A DNA stretch of 15,868 bases from JBBDRV01 sp040905285. GTDB lineage: Bacteria; Bacteroidota; Rhodothermia; Balneolales; Balneolaceae. Under the pieces are notes generated by a model. It saw only the letters and a list, made by a program, of their open reading frames with translations, searched no databases and was not told the DNA's origin. A program made the translations under genes and the position numbers. Positions 1-8,407 of the stretch are shown one piece after another (within the stretch, counting starts at the first letter, position 1; each line of letters starts with the position of its first letter). The stretch covers positions 1 to 15,868 of the forward strand of contig JBBDRV010000230.1 in assembly GCA_040905285.1 (NCBI GenBank), written 5' to 3'.

Positions 1-1206
1 CTGGCCGGGTCCTTTCTGCTTGAAGGGGATGAAATGACCTTCGACAACCGCCGGTATTTCTCCGTCCGGATTCCCGATGCCCGGCACATTCTGGTGGTGC
101 AGGATGAAGCGGACAGGGAGTCCTCTTTTCCCTCCTATCTTGTTCCGGTGCTGGATGCCGGCCGGGCGGACAACGGATTGCTTGAGGTCAGCCGGGTGAC
201 TTGGGAGGAGAGTCTATTTGAGGGGGATCAGCCGGATGTGATTATCCTGGATGGTGTGGACCGGATACCCGACTATGCGGCGGATAACCTGATCCGGTAT
301 GTACAGGGGGGCGGGGGAGTCCTCTTTCTGCCTTCTGCAAACGGTGACATGCGCTCCTACAACCGGTTCCTTGAACATACGGGGCTGGGCCGGTTTGAGG
401 ATGTGGAAGGCAGTTACGGCTCCTTCTCTGTCATCGACCGGCTGGCCCCACTGGAGAGGGGACATCCCGTCCTGGATGAGATTTTCGATATCACTGACGG
501 CGAGGACCCCACAGTCAATCTTCCGGGAATTTTCTATCAATACAGGCTGGATCTTCAGGACGGGTCTGACGGATACCGGCTGCTGGATACCGAGAACGGA
601 AATCCTGTGCTGGTTGAACAGTCGTTCGGGGAAGGCCGGTTCATGGTTTCCTCAATCGGAGCCGACGCCGGCTGGTCTGATTTTCCGGTCAAACCGGTTT
701 TCGCGCCGATTTTCTATCGCACGGTCCATTATCTGGCCGACAGTGAAAATCTCCGGTTGATGGAACACACCCTGGGAAACCGGTTTGAATTGCAGCTGGA
801 CGGAATTCCCGAAGACGTCTCCATCGAGATTGACGGGCGGCAGATATATCCGGAGCGGGGATCCTCATTTCAGGGTCTGGTCATCCGTGATCCGGCCCGC
901 GGATGGAGCCCCGGATTCGCCGGTGTGGCCGCTGACGGAGAAAAAATAAACATTGCTCTCAATCCGGACACAATGGAGTCGGATTTTGCAGCGTTAGAAG
1001 AGCGTGAGATGGAAGAGTTGCTTGACGATCATTTTCTGAATGTATCTGTTCAGAAGGTCCCTGACAGCAGCCCTGAAGAGTTTGGTGAAGAGGTCCAGGC
1101 CGGCTACAGCCGGGAATTATGGTACTGGTTCATAACAGGTGCCCTGATTTTACTGTTGACGGAATCCGTTACAGCCCGTTTATTTAAAGCAGAATCGATT
1201 CAGTAA
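1..1206 (+). CDS. BatA-like membrane protein, 3' part (5' end outside window)
   Basis: The reading frame is open from base 1, and the first in-frame ATG at 34 lies inside a conserved stretch (LEGDEMTFDNRRYF), so this is the C-terminal 401 residues of a longer protein. The DNRRYF motif, a GATase-like segment with PDVIILDGVDRIPDY and a glycine-rich turn GGGGVLFLP (about residues 83-115 of the visible part), and one C-terminal membrane helix (LWYWFITGALILLLTE) are typical of Bacteroidetes BatA/double-transmembrane-domain proteins, which usually carry N-terminal membrane helices and often a von Willebrand A domain before this region. Those parts would lie to the left of the window. Such proteins sit in the inner membrane, often near MoxR/Bat genes; the exact role is not established. 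The next gene starts 2 nt after the stop, suggesting co-transcription. The family call is good; a precise function cannot be given. Confidence 0.75.
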   Translation: MAGSFLLEGDEMTFDNRRYFSVRIPDARHILVVQDEADRESSFPSYLVPVLDAGRADNGLLEVSRVTWEESLFEGDQPDVIILDGVDRIPDYAADNLIRYVQGGGGVLFLPSANGDMRSYNRFLEHTGLGRFEDVEGSYGSFSVIDRLAPLERGHPVLDEIFDITDGEDPTVNLPGIFYQYRLDLQDGSDGYRLLDTENGNPVLVEQSFGEGRFMVSSIGADAGWSDFPVKPVFAPIFYRTVHYLADSENLRLMEHTLGNRFELQLDGIPEDVSIEIDGRQIYPERGSSFQGLVIRDPARGWSPGFAGVAADGEKINIALNPDTMESDFAALEEREMEELLDDHFLNVSVQKVPDSSPEEFGEEVQAGYSRELWYWFITGALILLLTESVTARLFKAESIQ

Positions 1207-1208
1207 TT

Positions 1209-1832
1209 ATGCAGATATCAACCGACATATATGGGTTTTTTGTTTTGATTCTGGCCGCATTTACGCTGGGGTCTACTTTTTTGTCGGCTTATTCCATTCT
1301 TAATGCGGTGCGTTTAAGGCATGTCCGCCTGAGCTGGAAGGCGGGAAAACTCGGAGGCTATCCCCTGTTTGCCACGATCTTTCTTCTCACCGCAGTCGTT
1401 TTGTGCACTGTGGTCTATCAGCAGTCTCTCGGGCAGTATTACACTATCACAGGCTGTTACGCCTGGATCGGGATGAACTGGTTTATCGCCAGTTACCTGG
1501 CATCCAAAAGGTTCATTACCGATCACGGCATTGTAAAAAATATCAATGACCCCTCTCAGACCGTGGCCTGGTTTCAGATGACGGATTTTGTTGTTAAACC
1601 CGCCGGCCGGGAGGAGGAATCCGGAGACAGGAACAATAACGGAGACAGGGATTACATATTTATTTACCAGAACTGTGACAGGGATGAGAAATTCACCAGT
1701 GCCTGTGTTCGCCTTGAGCTGAAGGTCCCGGCCCACAAGCACGATGAATTCAAAAAAATCGTATCTTACAAACTGGGGCAGACGATCAGCCCCGAGTACA
1801 GTTCGTTAACAGATGCAGGCGCTGTAAACTGA
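1209..1832 (+). CDS. Small membrane protein of unknown function (207 aa)
   Basis: I do not recognise this gene. The ATG lies 2 nt after the stop of the BatA-like gene with no clear Shine-Dalgarno sequence, so it is probably translated in the same operon. Two clear hydrophobic helices lie at about residues 9-31 and 52-70, and a weaker one at 84-99. A soluble C-terminal part of about 105 residues follows. That part has alternating strand-like segments (RFITDHGIV, VAWFQMTDFVV, DYIFIYQN, CVRLELKVP) and ends in a charged helix, with a polar Asn/Asp/Arg-rich loop at about 134-148. The pattern of 'ITDHGIV...VAWFQMTDF' recalls bacterial PH-like or DUF5673-type domains attached to membrane helices, but this is only a resemblance. 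Topology and the neighbour suggest an inner-membrane accessory protein. Confidence 0.7.
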   Translation: MQISTDIYGFFVLILAAFTLGSTFLSAYSILNAVRLRHVRLSWKAGKLGGYPLFATIFLLTAVVLCTVVYQQSLGQYYTITGCYAWIGMNWFIASYLASKRFITDHGIVKNINDPSQTVAWFQMTDFVVKPAGREEESGDRNNNGDRDYIFIYQNCDRDEKFTSACVRLELKVPAHKHDEFKKIVSYKLGQTISPEYSSLTDAGAVN

Positions 1833-1944
1833 AAATCCGGGTTGCCCGATCTGAATAAACCCCGAGCTTTAATGAAACACCCGGGCGGAAAAAATAAGCG
1901 GAAAGTATAAGCTGAATAAATAAATTGATCATCAATAACTCTGC

Positions 1945-1959
1945 GGAGTCAGCTGTTTG
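1945..1959 (+). promoter_or_regulatory. Ribosome binding site that supports a TTG start for hflX
   Basis: GGAG at 1945-1948 lies 8 nt before a TTG codon at 1957. An in-frame TAA at 1936 blocks any longer product, and the first in-frame ATG is codon 42, inside the conserved N-terminal domain. The TTG is therefore the best start, and this site is one of the few clear Shine-Dalgarno sequences in the window. Confidence 0.65.
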
Positions 1960-3252
1960 ATAGACGAATCAGTAGAACCGGTTTCAAGTCAATTGAAAAA
2001 AGAAAGGGCCCTCCTTGTGGGCGTGTATGGCGTTGATATCGTTCGCTGGCAGGCAAAGGAATATATTGACGAGCTTGAAATGCTCGCATTGACGGCCGGT
2101 GCCGTCACGGTCGACAAAATTCTGCAGAACCGGCTGCATCCCGACCCGACCAGTTATGTGGGCAAGGGAAAATTGCAGGAATTGAAAACGGCTGTCGGAG
2201 AGAAGCGGATTGACGCGCTCATTTTTGATGATGACCTGAGCCCGACGCAGATCCGGAATATCGAGAAGGAGATTAAAGTCAAGGTTCTCGACCGCAGCGG
2301 GTTGATCCTGGATATTTTTGCGTCGAGAGCCAAGACATCTGCGGCAAAAACGCAGGTGGAGCTTGCCCAGCTGCAATATCTGCTGCCGCGGCTGACACGG
2401 TTCTGGACTCACCTGTCCAGGCAAACAGGCGGTATTGGTACAAAAGGGCCCGGTGAAACACAGATAGAGACGGACAGGCGCCTGATCGGCAAACGGATAG
2501 CTGTGCTGAAAGAGAAGCTGAAGAAGCTGGATAAACAGCGTACAACCCAGCGGAAAGGCAGATGGAAGATTCCCCGCATCTCACTGGTGGGCTACACCAA
2601 TGCAGGCAAATCCACACTCATGAATACGCTCACCGAAACCAATGTGCTGGCTGAAGACAGGCTGTTTGCAACACTCGATTCCACTGTCCGGAGGCTGGAG
2701 CTGGCGAACCATGCGGTCCTGCTCTCCGACACCGTCGGGTTTATCCGCAAGTTGCCCCATGACCTTATCGAAAGCTTCAAGTCGACCCTTGATGAAGTCA
2801 GGGAATCGGATATCATGCTTCATGTGGTCGATGCATCCGCTCCTGCCGTCGGGGAATACATCGACATCGTGGAACGGACGCTTGATGAGATCGGCATCCG
2901 CAACAAGAAGCAGCTGCTCCTTTTCAATAAAATTGATCGTTTGAAGCCCGAAATGCTCGTGGAGCTCAAGCGAAGTTACCCCGGCGCCGTCTATGTTTCG
3001 GCTTTCAGGGGCATAGGCTTAAACAAACTGAAGGAGCGGATAGTGAATCTTATTGAGGAAGATTATGTTGACTTCAAGTACAAAATACCGTTAACTCAGT
3101 ACAAGGCGGCGGCATTTTTACATGAGGTTGCTGTAGTCGAAAAGGAACAATTTGAGCCGGAAGAAGTGATAATTACCGGAAGTATGTCAAAACGTAATAA
3201 AAAGAAGATGGAATCCATGCTGACAGAACTGAACAGTGCCGCAAGCAGCTAA
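1957..3252 (+). CDS. hflX: GTPase HflX
   Basis: HflX is a ribosome-associated GTPase that binds the 50S subunit and in several bacteria splits stalled or stress-damaged 70S ribosomes. The 431-residue product has the HflX N-terminal domain (about 18-155), the family's glycine-rich signature GGIGTKGPGETQIETDRR at 158-175, and a coiled linker at about 176-202. The G domain follows: G1 GYTNAGKST at 212-220, the G2 threonine in ATLDST near 239, G3 DTVG at 258-261, G4 NKID at 324-327 and G5 VSA at 347-349. Length is normal. The start is a TTG (1957) with GGAG 8 nt upstream; an upstream in-frame stop excludes a longer form. The nearest gene upstream ends 124 nt away, so hflX probably has its own promoter, though I see no clear one. 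Identification is firm. Confidence 0.96.
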   Translation: MIDESVEPVSSQLKKERALLVGVYGVDIVRWQAKEYIDELEMLALTAGAVTVDKILQNRLHPDPTSYVGKGKLQELKTAVGEKRIDALIFDDDLSPTQIRNIEKEIKVKVLDRSGLILDIFASRAKTSAAKTQVELAQLQYLLPRLTRFWTHLSRQTGGIGTKGPGETQIETDRRLIGKRIAVLKEKLKKLDKQRTTQRKGRWKIPRISLVGYTNAGKSTLMNTLTETNVLAEDRLFATLDSTVRRLELANHAVLLSDTVGFIRKLPHDLIESFKSTLDEVRESDIMLHVVDASAPAVGEYIDIVERTLDEIGIRNKKQLLLFNKIDRLKPEMLVELKRSYPGAVYVSAFRGIGLNKLKERIVNLIEEDYVDFKYKIPLTQYKAAAFLHEVAVVEKEQFEPEEVIITGSMSKRNKKKMESMLTELNSAASS

Positions 3253-3277
3253 ACCCCTGAATTCAACAAATGGTTAA

Positions 3278-3295
3278 CCTGTAACATAACAGGAG
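3278..3295 (+). promoter_or_regulatory. Small hairpin overlapping the ribosome binding site of the CBS gene
   Basis: CCTGT (3278-3282) can pair with ACAGG (3289-3293) across a 6-nt loop, and the second arm contains most of the AGGAG ribosome binding site (3291-3295) of the CBS-domain gene. With only 5 base pairs it would be a weak fold. It could modulate translation or be chance. Confidence 0.25.
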
Positions 3296-3304
3296 TACGA
3301 AAAC

Positions 3305-3973
3305 ATGTTAGTGGAAAAAATCATAAACAAGGAATTTACTCCTCTTGGCCCTTCTGACACAGCGTCAAAAGCACTTGCAAGGATGAATGCCTGGCAGACA
3401 ACCTGTCTCCCGGTCGTTGAATCAACAACCGGGAAACTGATTGGCCAGCTGGACCTGGGAAAGCTGGCTGATCTGGAGGACGAAAGCATTTCCGTATCGG
3501 AGTTGCCCCTCGAATCGCCTGCAGCTGTATATCCTCATCAGCATATATTCGAAGTGGCACGGCAGATGCTGATGCACGAAGTGCGCATGATTTCAGTGAT
3601 TGATGCCGATCATACGTTTCGCGGCATTGCCGAAAGGAAAAAAGTGCTTGAAGTCCTTTCCGAAATGCTGAATGTCTCTGTGTCCGGTTCTGTCATTTCT
3701 GTCGAGGTGGACCCCGGGGACTACAGCCTGAGCGAACTGGTGCACCTGATCGAATCGGAAAACGCCAGGATACTGGGCGTTGCGGTGGAGGCGCCGAAAG
3801 GACTCAGTGAAAATTTCCATGTCTCTTTTAAATTGAATCTGAATGATACGTCCGGGATCAGCCAGTCGTTAAGGCGGCACGGTTACGACATCCGTTCGGA
3901 AAGCCACAGTGAGTTGCTGCAGTTCGATATTTCCGACAAGGCAGATGAATTGATGCGCTATCTGGATGTATAA
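3305..3973 (+). CDS. CBS-domain pair protein with C-terminal ACT-like domain
   Basis: A 222-residue soluble protein starting at ATG 3305 with a good Shine-Dalgarno AGGAG at 3291-3295. Two CBS motifs fill the N-terminal half (about 8-62 and 70-122), with the usual 'D-T-A-S-K-A-L-A-R-M' helix and 'LPVVES..GKLIGQLDL' strand-turn-strand; CBS pairs normally bind adenine nucleotides. Residues about 130-198 (ISVEVDPGDYSLSELVHLIE, then ARILGVAVEAP) read like an ACT-type regulatory domain, which often binds amino acids. This CBS-ACT order recalls AcuB-like proteins. No catalytic domain is present, so it is likely a stand-alone sensor or regulator, but its target and ligand cannot be read from sequence. 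It lies 52 nt after hflX on the same strand and may share its transcript. Confidence 0.8.
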   Translation: MLVEKIINKEFTPLGPSDTASKALARMNAWQTTCLPVVESTTGKLIGQLDLGKLADLEDESISVSELPLESPAAVYPHQHIFEVARQMLMHEVRMISVIDADHTFRGIAERKKVLEVLSEMLNVSVSGSVISVEVDPGDYSLSELVHLIESENARILGVAVEAPKGLSENFHVSFKLNLNDTSGISQSLRRHGYDIRSESHSELLQFDISDKADELMRYLDV

Positions 3974-4003
3974 AGACTGGAATCCGGGGGACAGTACGCC
4001 GGA

Positions 4004-4050
4004 GATTTCCGGATGTCTATCGGGGGATTTCCGGATTGGTATCCCGATAG
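4004..4050. promoter_or_regulatory. Twin direct repeat and inverted repeat upstream of the TPR-aroA operon
   Basis: GATTTCCGGAT occurs perfectly twice, at 4004-4014 and 4026-4036, exactly 22 nt apart (about two helical turns). Each copy has the palindromic core TCCGGA. The second copy lies inside an 8-bp inverted repeat CTATCGGG (4017-4024) / CCCGATAG (4043-4050). This fits a tandem operator for a DNA-binding protein before the TPR-aroA genes. The inverted repeat, followed by a T-rich stretch, could instead end the CBS-gene transcript. Neither role is shown by sequence alone. Confidence 0.35.
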
Positions 4051-4097
4051 TTTCTATATTATCCCTGCCTGAATTCCTGCATTAATTTAATACGTTG

Positions 4098-7088
4098 ATG
4101 ATTCGCACTCTTACTTTTGCCACTGTCTTTTTCTTATTGTCCGGATTAAGTACTGTCCTGTCAGGCCAGGACTTGCAGGAGTCCCCCGAGAAAACCTTTC
4201 AGACTGCCCTGCAGCTTTTTCAGGAAGGCCTCTATGCTGAAGCCATCCCCCGCTTCAGGCAGGCAGCCGATCACCCGGACAACCGTATCCTGGCCGAATC
4301 GGCCGGATTTCACCTGGTGCTTGCTGTTTCTGAAATGGATCCCTCCCTTATCGAGGAAAAAACGGAATGGTTCCTTTCAAGGCATCCACATACCCGTCAT
4401 TCGGGTGAATTGCTCGTTAAGCTGGGGGAGAAATACCGGGAACAGGGCGACCACCGGTCTGCACTCACACAATTCGAGCGGGCTGTCGACCTGCCGATGA
4501 CAGACAGCAAGCGGGTCGAGCTGATTTATCGGATGGCAGAGACGGCGGCAGCGGATGATTCATTTGATGAGGCCCGGGACTATTTTCTGAAAGCGGCGGA
4601 CCTCTACCCCGACTCCAGGTGGGCTCCGAGGGCCCTGTATGCCCGCGGCCGGCTTTACCTGGAAGAGGAAGAATATTCACTTGCGTCCGAGGCTTTTGAA
4701 CTGCTTCGAACCCGGTTTCCCGAGGATGCCATGACCCGGCGGATCGGTACCGCCCTGGGAGAATCCTACTATCTGCAGCAGCGTTATGAAGAGGCGATAG
4801 AGGCATTTGATGAAGCACTCTCCCATCTGACGGGTGAAAACCGGTCGAAGGCCGTTTACCTGATTGCGGAGAGTCATAATATGCTTGACAACCTGGACGA
4901 GGCGTCACAGTATTACCGCTACTACCTCAACCGGGCGGAAGGGGAGGACCGGGCCCGTATCGCCCATTACGGCCTGGGCTGGGTATTTCATAAACAGGGT
5001 CTCTATCACTGGGCGGCCGAATCGTTTGCCAGGGCGACCGACGGGGATGATGAAACGGCGCGGAAGGCGTTGTACTACAAGGGGGCCAATGAAAAGCTTG
5101 CCGGCCGCTACAGAAGCTCTCTTGAGACATTCAGGGAATTCGGGGACCGGTACCAGGACGGCCTTTTTATTGAAGAGGCTTATTACGAATGGGCCCTCAC
5201 CGCATTCCAGGCAGGAAGGTATGCCGAGTCGATCGAAATACTGCTGCCTCTTGCACGGAGAGCGGAAACGCTGCAGGAACCGGGCAAGGTTATTACCTTT
5301 TTAGGTGAGTCCTATTACGCCAATGCAGAGTATTCCCGTGCCATTGAGGCTTTTGACGTGGCCGATGAGCTTACGGACCTTGACCCGGAACTGAAGCTGC
5401 AGGCCCGGTTCCAGAGGGCATGGGTTCAGTACAGCAACCAGGCTTATCAACAGGCGCAGGGAGAATTCGAAGAGGTTTACAACAGTGCGCCGGCCAATTC
5501 CGAATTGGGGGGTGAAGCGCTTTTCTGGAGTGCGGACAGTCATTACGAGACTCGGACCTATGGTCCGGCAGCCCGACATTATGCAAGATTCATAGAGGAG
5601 AATCCGGCCCATGAGCTTGCCGGCGCAGCAAAATACGGCCTGGGCTGGAGCTATTTCATGATGGGCGACTTTGAACAGGCTATCGAGCCGTTCAGGGATT
5701 TTCAGGAGAACTATGAACCGCCTTCTATCGCCCTTTACCCGTACGATACGGATGTCCATTTGCGTATCGCGGATTCCTATTTTGCCCTGGGCGACTACGG
5801 GTCGGCACTGGATTATTACAACAGGGTAATCGGTGCAGAACCCGGTGGCGATTATGCGATGTTCCAGGTAGCCAACAGTTATTACCGGATGGACCAGAAT
5901 TTCGATGCGGTTACGGAATTTCGCCGGATGCTCAGAATTTATCCGTACAGTTCCCTGAGAGAACAGGCTCAATACAATATTGCCTATATCTATCTGAATA
6001 CGGGCAATTATGAGCAGTCCGTCAGTGAATTCAGAACGGTCATCGAACAGTACCCGCAGACGGAGTGGGCGGCCCGCTCCCAGTACAACATCGGGGATGC
6101 CTATTACAACGCGGGGGATTATGAAGAAGCCATCAATGCCTACGGTGAGGTGCTTGAAAGATATCCTCAAAGCGACTATGTCCTTGAAGCCATTGACGGC
6201 ATTCAGTTTGCCCAGTTATCCGGAGGGGACGAGGATACGAGTACGGGCATGCTTGAGGAATTCCTGGATGACAATCCCGTTTCTGAAACCGCCGACCGGC
6301 TGAGGTACCGGCAGGCTGAAAACAGGTACCGCTCCGGTGACTACAGTGCGGCGGTGGATGAGTTCAGACAGTATATCCGGATTACGAACCGAACGGACCT
6401 GCTGCCGGAGGCCTGGTACAACCTGGCCGAATCCTATCTGCGCACCGACAGGAGGGAAGAGGCTGTTGAAAGCTATGCCACCATTGTGGAAGAGTATCCG
6501 GAAAGTGAAAGGGCCGCCATGGCCCTGGGCCAGCTGGGCGAACTGGCCGCCGGGGACGGAGACCACCGGTCAGCCCTGGATTACTACCGGCAGTTGAGTG
6601 ACATGGGTTCCAGATACCGGACACAGGCATACATCGGGATGGGATCTTCAAGTCTCGCACTGGGAAATACGGAGGATGCGCGGCGCTATTTTGAAACCGT
6701 CCTGGAAGAGTCTCCGGATAACCCTGCAGCGAATCTGGGGATAGCGAATATACGGCTCTCGGAAGAGCGTTTTGAAGAGGCCAGGGATCTCTACCGGCTG
6801 GTGTCCGGTGAAAGTTCGACGGAAACCGGCGCTGAAGCTCAATTCAAACTGGGGCTCTCGTATCAGGAAGAGGGAGATTATGAAGAAGCGTTAAGGGAAT
6901 ATGCCCGGGTCAGCGTTTTATATGAAGCCTATGACATCTGGGTGGCGGAAGCCAAATACCGTTCTGCAGAGATACATATTCTGCAGGGAAACAGGGGCGA
7001 CGCCGTCAATGTGCTGAATGATGTGACTGATAATTATCCGGATACAGAAGCGGCTGAGAAGGCAAGAAGGCTTTTAGACAGGAATTAA
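4098..7088 (+). CDS. Large secreted TPR-repeat protein (996 aa)
   Basis: The product opens with a signal peptide (MIRTLTFATVFFLLSGL..., cleavage probably near residues 22-23). The rest is tetratricopeptide repeats, roughly 25 units of about 34-37 residues, many with the 'A-x-Y-x-x-G-D-Y-x-x-A-x-x-x-Y-x-x-V-x-x-x-Y-P' pattern seen in YbgF/CpoB and BamD-like proteins; the clearest run is about residues 613-700. There is no lipobox cysteine and no enzyme domain, so it is likely a periplasmic or outer-membrane-associated scaffold for protein-protein contacts. Large TPR proteins of this type are common in Bacteroidetes, but the partner is unknown. A TTG directly before the ATG (4095) is also in frame; I prefer the ATG at 4098. 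There is no clear Shine-Dalgarno sequence. aroA begins 1 nt after the stop, so the two are almost certainly co-transcribed although no functional link is obvious. Confidence 0.85.
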   Translation: MIRTLTFATVFFLLSGLSTVLSGQDLQESPEKTFQTALQLFQEGLYAEAIPRFRQAADHPDNRILAESAGFHLVLAVSEMDPSLIEEKTEWFLSRHPHTRHSGELLVKLGEKYREQGDHRSALTQFERAVDLPMTDSKRVELIYRMAETAAADDSFDEARDYFLKAADLYPDSRWAPRALYARGRLYLEEEEYSLASEAFELLRTRFPEDAMTRRIGTALGESYYLQQRYEEAIEAFDEALSHLTGENRSKAVYLIAESHNMLDNLDEASQYYRYYLNRAEGEDRARIAHYGLGWVFHKQGLYHWAAESFARATDGDDETARKALYYKGANEKLAGRYRSSLETFREFGDRYQDGLFIEEAYYEWALTAFQAGRYAESIEILLPLARRAETLQEPGKVITFLGESYYANAEYSRAIEAFDVADELTDLDPELKLQARFQRAWVQYSNQAYQQAQGEFEEVYNSAPANSELGGEALFWSADSHYETRTYGPAARHYARFIEENPAHELAGAAKYGLGWSYFMMGDFEQAIEPFRDFQENYEPPSIALYPYDTDVHLRIADSYFALGDYGSALDYYNRVIGAEPGGDYAMFQVANSYYRMDQNFDAVTEFRRMLRIYPYSSLREQAQYNIAYIYLNTGNYEQSVSEFRTVIEQYPQTEWAARSQYNIGDAYYNAGDYEEAINAYGEVLERYPQSDYVLEAIDGIQFAQLSGGDEDTSTGMLEEFLDDNPVSETADRLRYRQAENRYRSGDYSAAVDEFRQYIRITNRTDLLPEAWYNLAESYLRTDRREEAVESYATIVEEYPESERAAMALGQLGELAAGDGDHRSALDYYRQLSDMGSRYRTQAYIGMGSSSLALGNTEDARRYFETVLEESPDNPAANLGIANIRLSEERFEEARDLYRLVSGESSTETGAEAQFKLGLSYQEEGDYEEALREYARVSVLYEAYDIWVAEAKYRSAEIHILQGNRGDAVNVLNDVTDNYPDTEAAEKARRLLDRN

Positions 7089-7089
7089 T

Positions 7090-8376
7090 ATGAATCAATC
7101 CGTATCGGGTTCCGTCAGGCTGCGCGGAACGCTTTCCCTTCCACCTGACAAGTCGATTTCCCACAGGGCGGCCCTGTTTGCAGCTATAGCGGACGGCAGG
7201 AGCGTCATCGGAAACTATTCCCCCGCTGCAGATCCCCAGAGCACGTTGCGCTGCCTGCAACAGCTGGGGGTGCCGGTTGACCGGGAAAACGGGTCGGTAC
7301 AGATAAGCGGAGTCGGGCGGGATGGACTGCAGGTTCCCCGGGGGGATCTTGACTGCGGCAATTCAGGGACGACCATGCGGCTTCTGACAGGCATGCTTGC
7401 CGGTGCGGGCATCCCGGCCCGCCTGACGGGGGACGCTTCACTGAGCGGCCGGACCATGAAACGAATTATTGATCCGCTGGCCCGCATGGGGGCTGTTATT
7501 TCCGGCACAAAGGGTGAATATGCACCTCTGGTGATTGAGAACCGGCAGCGCATCAGGGGGATCCGTTACCCGCTGCCCATTGCCAGCGCACAGCTGAAAT
7601 CGGCCATTCTGCTGGCGGGCCTGTTCGGTGAGGATGACACGGAAGTTGTCGAACGGTTTCCCAGCCGGGATCATACGGAAAGGCTGCTGCAGCTCCGGGT
7701 GGAACCGTACGAGGGGGGGCGGATAATCCGCAGCTCCAAAGATGACCCGCTGCCCGAGCAGAACTACACGGTGCCGGGAGACTTTTCTGCCGCTGCCTTC
7801 TGGCTTGTGGCAGGTGCCGTTCATCCCGATGCGGAAATCGTTCTGGCCGGCATGGGCCTGAATCCCAGCCGGACGGCAGCTCTGCAGGTTCTTCAGGAAA
7901 TGGGCGCCGATATCGAAATTGAAGAGTCCGGTGAATCCGGTTCGGAACCTCTGGGAACCGTGACCGTCCGGAGTTCGGAATTGAGGGCTGTTAAACTGGA
8001 TCCGGACCTTGTGCCGAATTGTATCGATGAACTGCCCGTACTTATGGTGGCCATGTGTTTTGCCGAAGGGCGGTCTGACATATCCGGAGCCGGCGAGCTG
8101 CGTCATAAAGAGACAGACCGGCTGCGGGCCATGGCTGCGGTGCTGGCATCGGCTGGAGAGACGTTTGAAATAAGTGAAGATGGTATCCGGATCAGCGGCC
8201 GCGGCATTCACCGGCCGGCCCCCGCCCGTTATCAAAGTGAGCACGACCACCGTATCGCAATGGCTGCGGCTGTTATGGCCCTGATGTCAGATGGAAATTC
8301 TGTTATAAATGATGCTGAAGCCACGGCGATTTCCTATCCCGGTTTCTGGACGGACCTTGAGCGGCTGACTGACTGA
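7090..8376 (+). CDS. aroA: 3-phosphoshikimate 1-carboxyvinyltransferase (EPSP synthase)
   Basis: This cytoplasmic enzyme joins phosphoenolpyruvate to shikimate-3-phosphate, the sixth step of the shikimate pathway. The 428 residues are normal length. Visible motifs are DKSISHR at 20-26 (Lys21, Ser22, Arg26 bind substrate), GNSGTTMR at 90-97 (PEP loop, Gly at 93), SAQLK at 166-170, RDHTE at 193-197, the catalytic Asp313 in CIDELPVL, Glu341 in KETDRL (numbering happens to match the E. coli enzyme) and DHRIAMA at 386-392. SAQLK and RDHTE, with near-matches PDKS and NPSR, place it nearer the class II group (Bacillus-like) than the enterobacterial class I. The ATG is 1 nt after the TPR gene stop, so translation may be coupled. 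No other shikimate gene is in the window. Confidence 0.96.
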   Translation: MNQSVSGSVRLRGTLSLPPDKSISHRAALFAAIADGRSVIGNYSPAADPQSTLRCLQQLGVPVDRENGSVQISGVGRDGLQVPRGDLDCGNSGTTMRLLTGMLAGAGIPARLTGDASLSGRTMKRIIDPLARMGAVISGTKGEYAPLVIENRQRIRGIRYPLPIASAQLKSAILLAGLFGEDDTEVVERFPSRDHTERLLQLRVEPYEGGRIIRSSKDDPLPEQNYTVPGDFSAAAFWLVAGAVHPDAEIVLAGMGLNPSRTAALQVLQEMGADIEIEESGESGSEPLGTVTVRSSELRAVKLDPDLVPNCIDELPVLMVAMCFAEGRSDISGAGELRHKETDRLRAMAAVLASAGETFEISEDGIRISGRGIHRPAPARYQSEHDHRIAMAAAVMALMSDGNSVINDAEATAISYPGFWTDLERLTD

Positions 8377-8407
8377 TGTTCATATTCATGCCCGCCTGCT
8401 GCAGATG

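Noticed and set aside
4095..4097. TTG as the start of the TPR protein
   Set aside because: An ATG follows immediately in frame and gives a normal signal peptide start.
5301..6170. Long open frame antisense to the TPR gene (289 residues)
   Set aside because: Shadow of the repetitive TPR coding sequence; its residue pattern mirrors the repeats.
7438..8250. Long open frame antisense to aroA (270 residues)
   Set aside because: Shadow frame opposite a well-supported enzyme gene, with no start signal or motif.
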